This document shows, piece by piece, positions 11,920-23,569 of a DNA stretch of 64,000 bases. Source of the DNA: Neelides folsomi (taxonomy: Eukaryota; Arthropoda; Collembola; Neelipleona; Neelidae); the NCBI GenBank assembly GCA_034687125.1, contig JAQGBZ010000354.1, positions 1-64,000 on the forward strand, written 5' to 3'. The translations under genes and the position numbers were made by a program. Each line of letters starts with the position of its first letter. Within the stretch, counting starts at the first letter, position 1. The notes under the pieces were generated by a model, which worked only from the letters and a program-made list of their open reading frames with translations, was not told the DNA's origin and did not search any database.

Positions 11920-12546
11920 ATGAAGTTCGAATACTTTATTGTACTTGCTCTGTCCTTTGTATATTTTATCAATTATTGTGTTGCTATTCATGGCCCTCCA
12001 ATAGAAGATAAATTGGGTGAGTTTGAGGTTCAATTAAGTAAAGAAGTTATTTAAGCTATTTATTTTTTCTTAGATCAACTCAATAAGTATATTAAAAATG
12101 TATTAACTGACATTGAGCTCATCCAAGACCTTACCTATTATATGCGCACTAATGACCAAACTATTTTGCTGTTTACTATAAAAGTCATAACGTCATGAAT
12201 CATAACCTCATTAGATAATTCAAAATCCACATCTACTTTATTTATAAATTTTCATAAAATGTGAATATTGAAATGTTTCATGACTTTTGAACAGAGTCCG
12301 TACTGCGCAGATTCGCGGTGTCTCGGAAGATCTACGACCTCAACGTATTGTAAACTCTACATATTTTTTTATAAGTTTTCTATCCAATTTAACTTATAGA
12401 AATTAACTCAAATGGGGGGAAGTCGATCGATGAACAATGCCAAATGTACCGATGACAGTTGGTGCTACGGAGATGTTAAATGTTGTTATGATACTCATGT
12501 TAATTTGTGGTATTGTTGCGCCAGATATAAAAATGTACACAGATGA
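11920..12546 (+). CDS. Small secreted cysteine-rich peptide precursor
   Basis: Model: 11920-12016, a 13-nt microexon 12074-12086, 12295-12349 and 12400-12546; 103 residues, all phases agree. The first exon gives a signal peptide (FIVLALSFVYFINYCVA), the middle exons a short linker, and the last exon a mature C-terminal domain with six cysteines in the pattern C-x5-C-x5-CC-x9-CC, ending in VHR. The function is not recognisable; size and pattern suit a secreted disulfide-stabilised peptide (defence, signalling or other). The last exon is present a second time, exact and inverted, at 13416-13620. The microexon and third exon are inferred from phase only; an alternative is that exon 2 reads through to a TGA near 12198. 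Confidence 0.5.
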
Positions 12547-12593
12547 CTTCCAATGGATGCACATAAACTAATACCCAATGACAATAGAAAATC
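12389..12593 (+). repeat. Left arm of a 205-bp exact inverted repeat
   Basis: Runs from the splice acceptor of the last Cys-rich exon through its stop codon and into the 3' UTR. The reverse complement at 13416-13620 is identical by eye over all 205 bases. Arm spacing is 822 bp. Confidence 0.93.
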
Positions 12594-12973
12594 AAACAAA
12601 AAATAAATAATCAAACGCAAGTTTCATTCACACCAAGTTCATACAAATGAAATCTAAAAATTATAATTCTTTTGTACATTAAACATTTAAATTTGGGTTG
12701 AAGAAAATATAAATTTATATTGTGTTTATAAATATTGAAAATATCTTATTAATAAAATTATAGAGCTTTATTTAACTATATATTAGCATTTTGCATTTAT
12801 TATTCACGAATTCAAATATACATTCAAATATTCATTCAAATATTCAATAAATATGTATCTTAGGTAATGTTTACATTTAAAAACCATATTGTTTTTGTAA
12901 TTTTTTTTATTTATTTTTTTAAAATAATTTTTAAATAAATATTATTTTAATTTTGATTCATTATTGATAATAT

Positions 12974-14145
12974 TTAGGAAATGGGTTTGGAAACGTTATC
13001 AGGAAAAAGTCCTTTGAAATTTCCCGGGGGATCGTAATTGGCAACAACGAACGTTCCTGTGGTTCCTTTGGCCATTGCAATTCCCAACTTTTTGCTTCCT
13101 TTCCAAATGACTTGTGTGAAATGTCCAGTGCCAGGTTTGAACTCAATATTATTCCAATCAAACTTGTGAATTTCATCGTACCAAAGTTGCACAGCTTCAT
13201 CGCCATTCTTCACTTCCCCGCTGGACCAAAACACATTTTCACCAAGTCCAGTGTCACTATGACTCAATGCTCCTTTTTCAGCTAATTTGTTGGCCCATTC
13301 TTGAGCAACTTTACATAACTACCAAATTAAAATTTTAAAATATTAATTATTATTTAATTAGCAATTAATTATAACTAATTAGTAATTAAATTGTTTATTT
13401 TTGTTTATATTGTTAGATTTTCTATTGTCATTGGGTATTAGTTTATGTGCATCCATTGGAAGTCATCTGTGTACATTTTTATATCTGGCGCAACAATACC
13501 ACAAATTAACATGAGTATCATAACAACATTTAACATCTCCGTAGCACCAACTGTCATCGGTACATTTGGCATTGTTCATCGATCGACTTCCCCCCATTTG
13601 AGTTAATTTCTATAAGTTAAAAATATATAATTAAGGCGATTAATTACGTCTTTATCCAATTCTAGTTTTGGATGTCCATGTTTTTTCCTTAGCGTATTGT
13701 GAGCTTTTAATGCACCATCAATAAAAGAACTTGGCGTTGTTAACTTGGCCTAAATTATAAAAATAATATATTTAATCTTATAAAAACATGTCGGAATTGT
13801 ATTTAACTGAGACATTTAAAATAATATTAAACTTTATAATAGAAATTTATATAAAATTAATGTTCGTACTTTTGTGAGCTTTTTGACATCAATGACGGGC
13901 ATTACAAGTTTCCATCCTGAATTTTTCTCAGTTGACGATTGGCTCTGACTTTTATTTTCCTCTTGGCGAATTTGCGAAACTTGTTGTTCTGTAATTGTTT
14001 GAACCTGCGTTTTAGTTGAAGTTGAACCATCCGCGTAATTTTCAACAGTTGTGGTCGTAATCGTCGTTATTTTTTCACCCTTGTCGCCTGTTTTAGTCTT
14101 TGTGTCAACGGACGTATTTGTTGATACTACTTTCTTGTCAGACAT
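12974..14145 (-). CDS. CAP-domain protein, GAPR-1/GLIPR2-like, with N-terminal extension
   Basis: Exons 13870-14145, 13648-13749 and 12974-13318; phase-0 introns; 240 residues. The first 90 residues are Ser/Thr/Lys-rich and unstructured (MSDKKVVSTNTSVDTK...), with no signal peptide. The CAP domain follows: helix ALKAHNTLRKKHG, LCKVAQEWANKLAEKG, the conserved GENVFW, the CAP signature GHFTQVIWKGSKKLG and the end motif VANYDPPGNF. Conserved His residues of the CAP cavity are in the AHN and GHFTQ motifs. Lack of a signal peptide points to the cytosolic GAPR-1 group, which binds membranes, rather than to secreted venom-allergen CAPs. Intron 2 carries the inverted copy of the Cys-rich exon. Confidence 0.85.
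13416..13620 (-). repeat. Right arm of the 205-bp exact inverted repeat, in a CAP intron
   Basis: On the minus strand it holds a full, undamaged copy of the last Cys-rich exon, including the TATAG acceptor and the stop codon. It lies in intron 2 of the CAP gene in the CAP gene's own orientation. Both that intron and the copied exon are phase 0. Confidence 0.93.
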
Positions 14146-15660
14146 TTTGTTAATTATTTAAGTTAATTCCAAGTAAATCTTTGGTTGAATTAATAAAGCA
14201 AATTCCCTAGTTAAAATAACGATAATGATACATTTAATTTTCTTTATATAGACATCAACTTATCCATTTCGTGGTATCTTCATATAAAAGTATTAATGTA
14301 TTATCGTAATTTGTTATGTAATTTCATGAGCTTTATCTTTATTAGGCTCAAGACTTTCAATCTCTTGGATATTAATTTTTCACAATTCGTTCATGCATAT
14401 AAATCATATAAAACACGTGCGGTATTGATTAAACAGAGATGAACTTGAATTATAATATTTCACTAATACTAAATATTTGTCAGATTTAGTAATGTTTATT
14501 TTTACCTTTGTAATCTTTTAATCGTTTTTGATAACATTATATTAAACCATTTCTGGTATTATGTATTGTATTACGTACAGTACAGTATTAGTATTAGTAG
14601 TAATATCTTTGTTATATCGAAATATTGAACAAAGAAAAAATTTGATATTAACTAGCACAATTTTAAAGGTGATAAAAAGAATAAAAACAGATTTATGTAC
14701 ACTTTAGGGTTTTTTCTCTTTTTATCCCATTCGGAAATGATAATGATAATTATGATAAGAAACGGTTGAGAAATAAATTTCAAATGACATTCGATTTTGA
14801 TCCTTTGGGCTTAAATAATATTTATAATATCTGACACGCGATAAAGGAAATCGGGATATTTTGGTTTTATGCAAAAAGTTATATATTTCACATAATTCAT
14901 GCTTATATCACAATACAATGAATATTCCATGAATGTAATACAAGTTATTTATAATTTGTAGTTATATTGCTCATTTAATTTATTATTCTTTTTAAAAGCG
15001 TTGCAAATTGCAAAGTTGTAATTAATGCTAATTTGGTTCTTTTGATAGTAAAATATGACCCCGTTTAGTATTTATATAATTACTCACGTTTTGCGGATAC
15101 ATCTGACATGAAATTAGGTTAACTACTTAATTTCATTTTCATCATTAATGCAAAGTTCCATATTTAATGAATTTATGCTAAACATTACTAGATATATCCT
15201 TTTTCTTATGTATATAACTAATGTTGATACTGCTAACTATCACAAACCACAAGCATAATTAAATGCTTTCTTCGACGTAATATCCTAGTCTAATTGTAGC
15301 AAATTATAAAATACAAATATGTATGATTATGGTTCTGAATGCAACATCGAATTAATCACTTTTAGGTTTCAGGACAGGAAACTTGGAAATGATTAATGAT
15401 TCATAATGACTCGTAATGAGCGAATCGGCTTCTAATAAATAAAATATCATTTTGAGCTTGATTTATTTATTTACAATTCAAAGAAAATGGACAGATCTAG
15501 AAATTAATAATAAAAAACAGGTGTTGTAAGAACTAAGGTAAAAAAATGAAAACATTGAGTATTTAGAAATGAATATTAGATAAAATAAAACGAGTATTTC
15601 GAACCAATCATGGAAAATAGAAGTTTACATTTTTGAGTAATTAAGTTAATTAATTACTAA
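14146..15660. other. Intergenic, no gene seen
   Basis: AT-rich 1.5 kb between the CAP start and the end of the zinc-finger gene. I see short simple repeats (for example GTATTAGTATTAGTAG near 14585) but no conserved frame. Confidence 0.5.
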
Positions 15661-17747
15661 TTAACTAACACTATTTAAACTTTTATTTCCTCTCTTTCCA
15701 AGAATGCACAATTTATTTTTCTCATGGTTCTCTTGAGTGCTTTTCCTACTAAACTTCTTCCCACAAATGGCACAACTATAGGTGACTCCAAAATGAGAGA
15801 TTTGATAGTGTCTTCGAAAGGCATAACAGGTGCTGTATTGTTTACCTAAAAATTTATATAGGAATTCCAATTAACCAATTAACCAAATTTCTAAGAAAGT
15901 AAAAATCATCTAAAATGTTAACCTTTTATAAGTCAAAAATATATCTGGGTTAAAATGCATCCCATATTCCATAAAATTCACATTGAAATTGTATTGAGTT
16001 TCCAAATTAAAAATATTTAATCTAATTATCTTATCCATTTAAATCTTTAAAGCTCTTTAAATCTTTCTATTTTATTAAATCTAATTAATTTAATCCAAAT
16101 TATCATTAAAGATTCCGTTAATTTTAGTAAATCATTATTAAAATAAATTACAAATATGACTAAAAGTAAGAGATTTACATTAAGTCTAAATGATATTTCT
16201 GAAAACATGACGGTTCTCCTTTTATGCACAAAAACTTATCACATTTTGCACATTTAGTAGATGTGGTTGTCCGCACTCCAGATATTCTGCAATTGACACA
16301 ATTTGAGCGAGATTTCTTTCCATTCTTCACCTTTTGGAAAGGAAAATGTCCTGACTTGTCCGAAGATTGCGGAAATTTTCCCTTTTTGGAAACTGGAAAA
16401 TTTGAGCAATGAGAACCATTCACTATTTGGTTATTATTATAACCCTAAAATATTTTAATAAGAATTTGCGCATTTAGCCCTAAAAATCAAATTACACAAA
16501 GTGTGTACTTTTTGACGCCAACGGACAAAGTACACATATGAGTATATTTGGAATCTCTTAATTGTTCAAAATATTGTGTATATGGAATATCATTGACATC
16601 TCGAATATACACAAATGTGCCTTAATAGAATATGGAATGCATTTAAATTGTTGACACAAAAAACGTTAAAAGTTAAATACCACAATCTGGACATGTTAAT
16701 CCTTTATATGAGGGCTTTTGACTGATGTTCGGAATTCCTTTGGAATTTTTGTTCATATGTCTTCTCATTTTACCTAATATACACAATGAACATTTTTAGG
16801 ACACAATTATATAATGAATTATAAAATGAATATAAAATGATTTTTGTAACATATAAATATTACATATATGAAATACATAAATATCAAAGAGTCAATGATA
16901 TCCCATTACAGAACTCATTTAAAAAGCATAAAATAATTAAATAATAAATTTATACCTTTTTGTTTTTTAATCAAACTTTTCATAGATCTTCGAGATTTGT
17001 TGATTTGTGGAATTTCTGGAGAAAAGTTCTCTTCAGTTTCTTCAATGCCTGAAGTTGATGGTTGATCTGATTGAAGTAAATGAAAGTCTTCAGTTTCGAT
17101 TTCTTCTTGTAAAGATTCGTCCGGAAAATCTTCATCAACTTCGGTTTTTAAGAAAACTTGACTCGATTCATAAACGGACTTCGATCCTAAATATTAAAAA
17201 ATTACAATTTTATAATATAATATTATAATGTTAGAATTAATATAAATATGCTATATAACATAATAGATACCTGCTTTAAACTATCTATTTTAAAATCAAG
17301 CAAAATGTAATTTTTACTAATTTTTAATTTAATTTAATTGACTTTTTCAATTTAATTGACTTTATGATATAACTTACCAGATAAAATAATATCTTTAAAT
17401 GTTGGTGGACGTTCAAGTGCTTTATCACTCGAATTTTCATCTTCTTCAATTTTGGAGATTAAAAACATTTCTTCGATCTTTAACTTTAAATCACCCAATT
17501 TGGATTGGAATTTTTGGATTTTAATTGAGTTGATCCAAATTTCCTCAAGAATGTTAAAACAATCCAAACATACAAAAGAGTCCATTAGTTCCTCCGTGTA
17601 AGTTAAATGTTCGAGATTAAAAAGATTACAGAAATGAAAAGAATAACGATCTTTTTGGAATTGAGGAAGAGTTGAGAGAAGAACAGAATTCGTTTCATTC
17701 GAATCAGCTTTGGAACAAAATGCACAACCCAATCCTTGATAGGCCAT
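15661..17747 (-). CDS. ZAD-type C2H2 zinc-finger protein
   Basis: Exons 17378-17747, 16956-17186, 16681-16773 and 15661-15845, all joined in phase 1. The N-terminus has a ZAD-like arrangement (C-x2-C in GCAFCSK and C-x2-C in VCLDCFN, followed by a coiled-coil-like helix), a dimerisation module known from arthropod zinc-finger regulators. An acidic linker (DEDFPDESLQEEIETED) and a basic stretch (KSRRSMKSLIKKQK) follow. The last junction rebuilds a C2H2 finger (CPDCGKQYS...HYQISH) and a second one (CAICGKKFS...H) is C2HC-like at its end (HEKNKLC). Presumed nuclear DNA-binding regulator. An alternative 3' end is described separately. Confidence 0.75.
16175..16620 (-). CDS. Alternative terminal exons with piggyBac-type Cys-rich domain
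   Basis: Two candidate exons inside the last intron of the ZAD gene: 16496-16620 and 16175-16444, the second with its own stop. The phase-1 acceptor of the first fits the donor of exon 16681-16773, and the two join in phase 0. The second exon ends in a Cys-rich zinc-binding module of the kind that closes piggyBac transposases (C-x2-C ... C-x2-C ... LC...C...YH; residues seen: NCVNCR, KCAKCDKFLC, SCFQKYH). The first exon (VYIRDVNDIPYTQYFEQL) is unrecognised. Either a domesticated transposase tail used as an alternative end, or a transposon remnant that happens to be open. The catalytic domain is not seen. Confidence 0.45.
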
Positions 17748-18221
17748 TTTTAATGTTAATACTGAAGTTAATTAGAAGTTAAAATGTTAAAACGTATTAA
17801 GTTTAATTAAAATAATTATAATTGTGTTTAAAAATTGTATATTTAATTGTTTAACAATTAATCTTTAATTGTTTGTTATGAGTTTGAATTCACTCAAGAT
17901 GTGTAAATACGAAATACGCGCAAAGCAAAAAGCAAGTTTTATTCTTCCACAAGTTTGAAGTCTTTGAGGAATTTTAGTCAAGAATTTTTTTATCCAAAGT
18001 TAATTAGAGTTTAATTCTTCTTCTAAATTAACATTTATAATCAAAATTAAAGTTTAAGCTCCTCGTAAACTTCTCTTTTAATAGTATTTGTGATAAATTA
18101 AAAGTATTAGCTGAATGGAAATGATTTTTATACTGGAATGAAAAAGTTGGAATTTTCCTATGCACAGACACAGAGCAATTAATTAATTAAGCAAAGGGAC
18201 CTTAAAGAATTTGGCCGGTCG
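17748..18221. other. Divergent intergenic region (ZAD gene / INPP4)
   Basis: 473 bp between two start codons pointing away from each other, so it should hold both promoters. AT-rich, no clear TATA or repeat worth naming. The sequence turns GC-richer from about 18205, next to the INPP4 start. Confidence 0.5.
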
Positions 18222-21200
18222 ATGAGGATCAATTCCGCCGACGTCGCTGATTTGTTTATTCATGCGGCGAGCGGTTGTGATAAACAAGGGCTTTTAACTC
18301 TCTCGCATTCGACAAGGGGGATTTTTAGACGATCTGATCGTAAGTTATTTAATTAATTATAATTTAACATTTAACTGCAATTGATCATTATATGGAATTT
18401 CCTTATATTTATGAATTTGTGTATTGGATTTAAAATGTTAATTGTATTTAATAGAAATTTTCCAACGGTGGTTTCGACTTTATGGAAATCTTCTTATTTA
18501 CCTCAAGTCTGAAGATGAATGGGAGGAACCGGCTGCTCTTTTCGTCCTCGACCACGTCTCAATTATTGAACAACCCCCGTTTGGCTTTACGCTTGGTAAA
18601 TTAAGATTAATTAACATAATTGAGATTAAACCCAATTAAGATTAATTAACCCAACTTGACAATTATAGTCATTTTCCCACAAATCCAAATAATAAATTCA
18701 AATGGAAATCCAATTTTTTCGAATACATAATTAATGTTGTAAATTCTCAGAATCAAATATTAATTGTTAATTTAATCGATTTGATTTTTAGTTTGTGAAG
18801 GCTCGGGTTTAACCTTACACCTTTCAGCCTTATCGGAAGAAGATCGCCAAGAATGGGTCAACGCACTCTCAAAAGCCAAATTTTCAACGTTGCGTGGACG
18901 AATTTCATCTTTAAAAGAAGCCATTGCAGCCAAATCATCAAATTTAAAACTTGAATCAATTAAACCTTCTGGTTATATCAGCGGTAATCTTAAGATTAAA
19001 ACATGAATATTATAAACATTTTAATTAACTGTAAAATTTCAATAAATATATAACTTAACAATGTTAATCATTTATCTCTAATGTTTTTGATTTATAGATT
19101 TAGAGGAAGTTTCGTTATGTGCCATCACTGTTAGTTGTGACAATGTTCCTTGTCGATCCGGAGGTTCTTCGCCATCACCGCGACTTCTCGTTCACGTTCG
19201 AAATAATGAAGGAGCCGAATGGTCAAAATACGCTTCAACCGAAACAATTGTAGGGAAAAGCAATGCAAGTTTCGCTACTGCAATTGTATTCAGAGCCTCT
19301 GATGGTCTTAATTCGGATTCAAGGGTCAAACTCACACTTTTAGATGTCAGAGAACAATTAAGCGGAACTGAAACAGTAATTAATCAAAACTATTATAACA
19401 ATATTTAAAAATTAAAAGTATTTAGAATTAACACCATTTAAAATTTGTTAAAAATATTAAAATTTATAAAAATTTGTTAAAATTATAAGTATTAAGTAAG
19501 AAATGAAGTATAAAGAAAGTATAATTCTATAGTAATTATATAACTTTAATTTTAATTATTAACTTTAATTTAATTAGGTCGTTGGAGTTATTGAATTAGG
19601 ATTAAATGGTTTAAGAGAAGCCGGCCGAGTTTCAATGTCTCCTAATGGTTATTTAACTTTAACTCTCCTAACTGTTGAAGAAACCAAATCGGCCGAATCG
19701 ACTCCTTCCCACACAACCCACCAAAGACGGAATTCGCTCCAACATCAATTTTATCCCGAGATCGATCCGCCCTTAATAACTCGGTTCAACAATCCCTGGG
19801 TTCGAGATTTTCGATTCAAATCAGGTCTCGGTGGCGACATCGTCGTTCGGGAAACCTTGGCCGAAGCTCCTCCTGCTAGTCTCATACCAAATAAACTTTT
19901 ATCGCTTTGGATCAAAGAAGAAGAAGAGAAATCTTCTTATTTAAATGCATTGGGAATTAAAAATTCCCCTTCGTTGGAAGCTCTCGTGAAAGCGAGCAAA
20001 TCAGCGATGAAGATTTACAAAGAAGCTTTAAATTCCCCGGTTTCGGCATTTCAGGAAAGTTGGAGAAAAGGGCTGGCTCCTTTTGTTCCTTTAAATCTCC
20101 ATATCCAAAGGATGAGCGTTTGGGTGAGGGGGAGCAGTCGAAGACCAAGAGATTTCCCGACCATTTATGATACAATTACGGTTGGGGCTTTTGCTGCTCA
20201 TTCACTTGGATTTACATCAGCAAGGTTTAATTAACTAAATTTAATTAAATTAATTGTTTAAACTAAATTAAATTCTAATAATTAAAGTAGAGTAGTATAA
20301 TTGTAGTAAATAAGAATAATTAAATTAAATATGTATTTACTATATATCCTGAATAAACGGATTAATATTAATATTATTAATTTACTAAATTAACGATTTA
20401 TGGTTTTTATGATTTTAAAGGGAACAAAGAGGATTTTTAGAAACAGATACAGAAGCAATACGTAAAATGGCTGCATGTGTCAATAGAGGCGAAGAAGGTC
20501 TGGAAGTTTTAAAGGAAGGAAAAAGAAGATTGGAAAAATTGACAGAAAAACTTGTCGAAAGTCCAAATAATGCTCCTAAGATTTTTCCACAACTTGAAGA
20601 ACTTGTAAGAATCCAAAAGTCGAATAAAATAATTTTAAATAACATAATTATTGAATTATTAGATATACCTTGATAGATGGTGTGTTTATTCAGGAGATTA
20701 AAGAATTGAAATATTTTAAATAATAAATAATAAATGTTCATTTATTCAATTTAGTATAATACATTGATATGTAGAAACTATTTTAGTTACCGATCTTATC
20801 AAGTTCAAGTTTAAATAGGTTAATAAGTTAGGTATTAATTATGGATTTAGATCAAATTAATTTTTTTCTTAGGCTCGTTCACTTCTTCGTCCTCGTGATA
20901 AAATGTTATTTGAAGAAGCTTTGGAATATCTTGAGTCAGTCCGAGCCGAAAGCGGCGAAGAATCTGAGCCAATTGAACTTGCTGCATTGAATATCCAAGC
21001 TGCTGCTTTTTCAATAGGAAAATCCACAGATTCTCCGCCGGATTTGGCCCGATCGATGAAGAAACTTCACGGAGCTGCTGAAAGTTTAATCAAATCGGCT
21101 TCATTAGCTTTAACGGCACTTCGAGCTCAGCAAGATCCTTCGAGAATTACACGAGCAGCGTCAATTGCACTTCGATCAAGAATTTGTTTTTCACAAGCTG

Positions 21201-22509
21201 TAAATAATTAAAATTGATTTATAATTATAATTGTTTAATAACAGTTCAAAATTGATTCTTAATTGTAATTAATTTTTTTAATTTAATATTGATTAATTTA
21301 TTTATTTTTAATTAGCTCGCTGCTGCTGGTTCTGGTCTTCTCGTCCGTCTTTGGACGCGTCCGTTGGATGAAAATTTCATTTCTGCATTTATAACCCTTG
21401 GACCCCTGGTGACATTCCACGGCCTTCTCACAGCTGCTGGAGATGAAAATGGGATGTTGTCGGATATGGCTGCCGGGATCGACGATCTCCGTACTGTTCA
21501 AATCCGCATCGGTCCATTTGACATCACGAGATCTCCCAGTGGGCTCATTTTAACTTTACCGGCACCGCCAGCTTTGGCTTCGCGTCTTCCTCCTTCTTCT
21601 GCTGTTCCGCTCAATGCCATTTTCTTCAATGTTGGGGTTGCGGTTGAAGCGGGGCTCTGCGACGACTCAATTCAAAATAGAATTAATATAACGGGAGGTG
21701 CGAGGCTTTCAGCATACGCTGCAAGATTTTCCACTGCCACTGGGATTGTTGGGAAAGGAGAAAATGAGCTCAAACGTCTCCATGCTGCAATTGCACTTCC
21801 AACAACCAAAAATATTGAAGTTATTAAATGGGCTGCTGAAACGGCAAGAGCACTTGAAGGTAATTAAAAATTGTTTTTAATGATGGCTAATTTAAATTAA
21901 TAGATAGTTAAATTAATAGTTAAATCAACTTTAGTTAAATTCGATTACAGTAAATTATTCAATTTGGGGCATTATTGCACAATATAGTATCGGATTCTAT
22001 GGAGAAAGTTTAGAACTATTTTAGTTATAATTTTTATCGCTAGAAGGGAGATAAGAAAGGGTTGTAATGCCCCATTAATTTTTGATTTTTTTCTTGAGTT
22101 TACTGCAAGTATTATTACAATGTACATGATGGAATTGATTAAATGACACTATTTTTAAGTTGATTTTGAAATCTTGCTTAAATTATTTTCATTATTATAT
22201 ATGTAATGATATTTAATTTAGCTTTTTAATTTTAATAAAGGAATTCGGGTGACTGGATGCAAAAGCGGCAAAGATCGAACCGGAATGAGCGTAACTTTAG
22301 AACAAGGCGAATCTCTTGTGACTCATCATAGTTTGCCAGTTGATGAAATGCAAAGTGTGGTTGACGCCATGAGGTCACAAGGTTCAAGACGGGAAGTGAC
22401 GTTGAAGAACATTGGAGTGAAGAAATATGCTTTTAATGCTGGACAAATGTGGGCTTTGCCTTCTTCCCTTCGGCCTCCAGCTGGAACTTTTGGACCAGCC
22501 AGAACTTAA
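18222..22509 (+). CDS. INPP4: Inositol polyphosphate 4-phosphatase with PH domain
   Basis: Nine exons: 18222-18339, 18455-18595, 18792-18983, 19098-19375, 19578-20224, 20421-20604, 20873-21199, 21316-21859, 22241-22509; 899 residues, near the usual 920-980. Residues about 25-125 look like a PH domain (FQRWFRLYGNLLIYLKSE ... EEDRQEWVNAL). A C2-like region follows (LCAITVSCDNVPC ... VKLTLLDVRE). The C-terminus has the CX5R active site CKSGKDRT, then MSVTLEQ and KNIGVKKYAFNAGQMWALP as in INPP4. The Cys is the nucleophile that removes the 4-phosphate of PI(3,4)P2 at endosomal and plasma membranes. Vertebrate enzymes have CKSAKDRT; here Ala is Gly. LHIQRMSVWVR matches the family's central motif. 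Confidence 0.9.
21965..22074. mobile_element. Short inverted-repeat element (TGGGGCATTA family), copy 1
   Basis: 110 bp bounded by TGGGGCATTA and its reverse complement TAATGCCCCA, inside the last INPP4 intron. A related copy lies at 32756-32867, sharing CACAATATAGTA-CGGA-TCTATG and GGGAGATAAGAAAG. Fits a MITE; no protein is encoded. Confidence 0.7.
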
Positions 22510-23378
22510 AGTTTATTTAATTATCAAAGTTTTAAATGTCAAAGTTTTAAAAAATGTATTTGATGTATCTACAATGTACATTCAAGGCATGACAAGTATT
22601 ACAATTTTTATTATTTAAACCAATTAAATTTTAGTTAGTTGAATGATTAATTAATTAATAATTAATTCAAAGCCAAATGAGCATGACTTTAATCAAATTT
22701 TTACGAATAAAAATTAACGTAACGAAAATGAACAAAATATCAAATTATTATCAATAGTATAAAAAATTATTAAAATAAAATAAAAATCCGTTTCATAACC
22801 ATAAAATTGTGTGAGTTGAATTCGCCAAAATTTTATAGCCCTAGGTTATGAATTGAAGAGGAACAATTTGATAGTCAAGTATAAGATAAGTAATTACATG
22901 ATTTTGCAAAAACCTTTGATGGAAAAGCAAAGTTGGAGTGTTGGAGTTTCTCGAATGCTTATGAAATAAGCAAAAAATATCTTTTTCAAATAACAAACAC
23001 TCAAATACCCATAAGCCTAACTTATATGGATTTTATTCGCTAACTTTTGAGCTCACGTGAATGTTTTGTTTTGTCAAAGTTTGGAATTGTTTTTTGTTAG
23101 ATGGTTTTTTTCCATTTAAGTAATTTAATCTTAGATGAGTATTCCTATGTACAAAATGCAATGCACCTGCTACAATTAGTGTAATACACAAAATAATACT
23201 TACGGATAGATATACTAATATTAGGTATGTACGTATAAGTATTAATTGCTATTCAATATTACATATTTTATATTAATGTTGATTTATTTCAACAACACAA
23301 CACTTATGTTTTAGACTTTAGATAAGGACGGCAATTGAAAAGTTTTCACATGGAAAAAATGGATATGTTAGTAATCTA
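22510..23378. other. Intergenic, no gene seen
   Basis: AT-rich region between INPP4 and the duplicated P450 promoter. No conserved frame or repeat found. Confidence 0.45.
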
Positions 23379-23569
23379 TAAAAATGGAATGTAAACTCAA
23401 TTCAACAACAGGTATATTTTTTGAGATAAAAACCATATTATATAAAGCTCATTAATATGTTCATGCATATTAAAATGCAAGGGTAGCAAAAGCATGACCA
23501 TGAAATCATCATTTCCATTTCATTGTGTGTTGGAATAAAAGCTTCAAGTTTTGGTCTAGCTTTAATTAA
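23379..23569 (+). promoter_or_regulatory. Upstream region of P450 copy A, shared with copy C
   Basis: The 237 bp from about 23381 to 23617 (promoter plus the first part of exon 1) are identical by eye to 28188-28424 upstream of copy C. A TATATAAAG at 23440 is a candidate TATA box about 130 bp before the ATG. A third, inverted and more diverged copy is at 56.9-57.15 kb. Confidence 0.6.
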
